Assembly (NCBI GenBank): GCA_009781755.1
Contig: WQVD01000001.1
Location: 1-64,000 of the forward strand
Direction: 5' to 3'
Source of the DNA: Defluviitaleaceae bacterium
Lineage (GTDB): Bacteria; Bacillota; Clostridia; Lachnospirales; WQUN01
Length of the DNA: 64,000 nt
The notes under the pieces are model-generated. The model had not been told where the DNA came from. It was given only the letters and a program-made list of their open reading frames with translations, and did no database searches. Shown piece after piece: positions 62,945 through 64,000 of the stretch. The position numbers and the translations under genes were made by a program. How positions within the stretch are numbered: position 1 is the first letter of the stretch; every line of letters starts with the position of its first letter.

Positions 62945-63007
62945 TAAAACGCCCTTTCGTGGAGCAGGATAATAAAAAATATCTTGCTCCGCGAAAGGGC
63001 GTTTTAT
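62945..63007. terminator. Long hairpin, possible terminator or translation control element
   Basis: AAAACGCCCTTTCG pairs with CGAAAGGGCGTTTT (14 bp), extended by GGAGCA/TGCTCC with an 18-base A/T loop. It lies between two minus-strand genes and embeds the ribosome binding site of the small protein. Confidence 0.7.
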
Positions 63008-63029
63008 TCTTGTTGCGTCCATAAAGATA

Positions 63030-63062
63030 TTTCAGTTGGTAACTGTCAGTTACCAACTGAAA
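63030..63062. repeat. 33-bp perfect palindrome, copy 2
   Basis: Base-for-base identical to 35983-36015, placed directly after the stop of the isomerase gene. Unlike copy 1 it has no T tract, so it is probably not only a terminator. Confidence 0.9.
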
Positions 63063-63063
63063 T

Positions 63064-63885
63064 TTACCAGCCCAACGATTTCAAATAATCGCGGCTGTGC
63101 TTTGCTGTCTCCAGCGGGGGAAACTCCGGAGATTGGTCATATTCCACAATGACCCATTGTGCGCCCACATCCAGCGCTGCCGTCAATATCGATGGGATGT
63201 CTTGCGCCCCACTTCCTACAGGCTTGAATGTGAATGTACCTTTGTCTGCACGATTGCCGTTGTTTACCGCGCCGATTAAGTCGTAGGGTACGCCATCGAC
63301 TTCGCCCATCAGCGTAAAGTCTTTCAAATGCACGAGTGGTGCGCGATTTGTGTACTTGCGCAAATATTGTGCCGGGTCAATGTTCACCAATTTGACCCAG
63401 CAAGTGTCGATTTGCGTTTGCAAGTATTCGGCAGGTACGGCTTCGTACAGCGCGTCCAACCCATATTGATCGCCCACTTTGCGGAATTCGAATTCATGAT
63501 TGTGGTATAACAGCGTCAATCCGTGCTTTTTTGCAATCCTGCCGAATTCTTCAATTTTGGGAATGGTTTGCGCGAATGTTTCGCCGCCCGGTGCAGCTTC
63601 CATGCTCAACCATGGGATGGCGATATATTCACACCCCACAGATTTGTATTCGGCAAAAACTTCATTTGGTGACGCCGCAATCGCATCAAACGGCACATGC
63701 GCAGAAATACAGCGCAAGCCCACTTTGTCTAACGCTTCCTTAACAGCCACCGCGCCATGCGAGCCAAACCCCGCCAGCTCAACGCCGTTGTACCCCATTG
63801 CTTTTACTTGTTGCAAAGTGCCGTGCAAATCAGCAGCAAATTCATCCCGTACCGAGTAAAGCTGTAATGCTACAGGTAGTGACAT
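63064..63885 (-). CDS. Sugar phosphate isomerase/epimerase (TIM barrel)
   Basis: 273 residues. Begins MSLPVALQLYSVRDEFAAD; contains LLYHNHEFEF, QIDTCWVKLVN, VHLKDF and VIVEYDQ, the metal-ligand strands. Closest relative in the window is the gene at 22104-22859. GGAGG is seven bases before ATG 63885; an ATG two codons earlier overlaps the site. Substrate unknown. Confidence 0.88.
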   Translation of the reverse strand: MSLPVALQLYSVRDEFAADLHGTLQQVKAMGYNGVELAGFGSHGAVAVKEALDKVGLRCISAHVPFDAIAASPNEVFAEYKSVGCEYIAIPWLSMEAAPGGETFAQTIPKIEEFGRIAKKHGLTLLYHNHEFEFRKVGDQYGLDALYEAVPAEYLQTQIDTCWVKLVNIDPAQYLRKYTNRAPLVHLKDFTLMGEVDGVPYDLIGAVNNGNRADKGTFTFKPVGSGAQDIPSILTAALDVGAQWVIVEYDQSPEFPPLETAKHSRDYLKSLGW

Positions 63886-63909
63886 TTTCATTCCTCCGTT
63901 TTTCTTGTA

Positions 63910-63918
63910 ATTATAGCA
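63910..63918 (-). promoter_or_regulatory. Extended -10 promoter of the last isomerase
   Basis: Minus strand TGCTATAAT, about 25 bases before the start codon. No convincing -35, which is usual for TGn promoters. The remaining 63919-64000 is AT-rich with no gene start. Confidence 0.5.
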
Positions 63919-64000
63919 AAGGAAATTAATCAACACCACAAATTAACTATTTTCAAACAAAATTATATCGTATATAATCCATCAGACAGGTTATGATAAT

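Noticed and set aside
63030-63062. dif-like recombination site
   Set aside because: Perfect 16-bp arms with a one-base centre and several copies do not fit the XerCD site layout.

Overview
The window looks like chromosome from a low-to-mid GC Gram-positive anaerobe, most likely an uncultured Clostridia-type Bacillota. The evidence is strong AGGAGG-type ribosome binding sites, frequent GTG/TTG starts, a sortase-type surface protein, meso-diaminopimelate dehydrogenase, a V-type ATPase, zinc-ribbon L28 and L33, and ferredoxin-type aldo/keto reductase. No rRNA, phage, transposase or CRISPR array was found. One tRNA (Arg, anticodon ACG) is present. Genus cannot be set from the sequence alone.

Layout. 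1-3274 (-): a GldA/F/G-type ABC exporter whose last gene runs off the edge. 3413-5819: two GNAT acetyltransferases, an MBL hydrolase, a thiamine-binding-type protein and a 40-residue small protein. 5884-12597: tRNA-Arg, YkvI-type transporter, glycogen synthase, polysaccharide deacetylase, RidA, ferredoxin-type aldo/keto reductase and U32 peptidase family protein. 12868-21772 (+): APC permease, a FIST / soluble hybrid histidine kinase / FIST cassette, M29 aminopeptidase, DUF6062, an unknown membrane protein and a CPBP protease. 22104-25063 (-): sugar isomerase and topoisomerase III. 25150-25378: a candidate structured RNA. 25524-29120 (+): nucleoid protein, rhamnulokinase-type kinase and tandem class II aldolase. 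29208-33171 (+): TetR regulator with two operators in front of a phosphonate-type ABC transporter. 33403-35837 (-): rpmG-secE-nusG-rplK-rplA-rpmB. 36048-46186: cyclophilin, then a V-ATPase operon, an rRNA-type methyltransferase and L-fucose isomerase. 46242-51185 (-): a 1647-residue wall-anchored protein. 51461-53313 (-): PfkB kinase and Ddh. 53474-60252 (+): a cytoplasmic 5'-nucleotidase, a complete carbohydrate/glycerol-3-phosphate-type ABC transporter and an RNase-J-like MBL protein. 60399-63885: SHOCT/DUF4097 protein, two sugar isomerases and a small Cys/His protein.

Metabolic theme. Import and breakdown of sugars dominates. L-fucose isomerase, a FGGY kinase and a class II aldolase together would make the L-fucose/L-rhamnose isomerase-kinase-aldolase route, although they lie in separate operons. 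Three related TIM-barrel isomerases and a UgpABCE/MsmK-like importer fit a gut glycan scavenger.

Most unusual features: (1) the V-ATPase operon encodes catalytic A and B plus E, I, K, a G/H-type stalk protein and a very short C, but no D or F (central stalk); (2) a 21-bp extragenic-type repeat, tandemly copied, forms the C-terminus of subunit C; (3) several families of intergenic palindromic repeats; (4) a free-standing structured RNA candidate; (5) decapeptide Cys/Tyr/acidic repeats at the N-terminus of the giant surface protein; (6) a FIST-kinase-FIST signalling unit without membrane segments.
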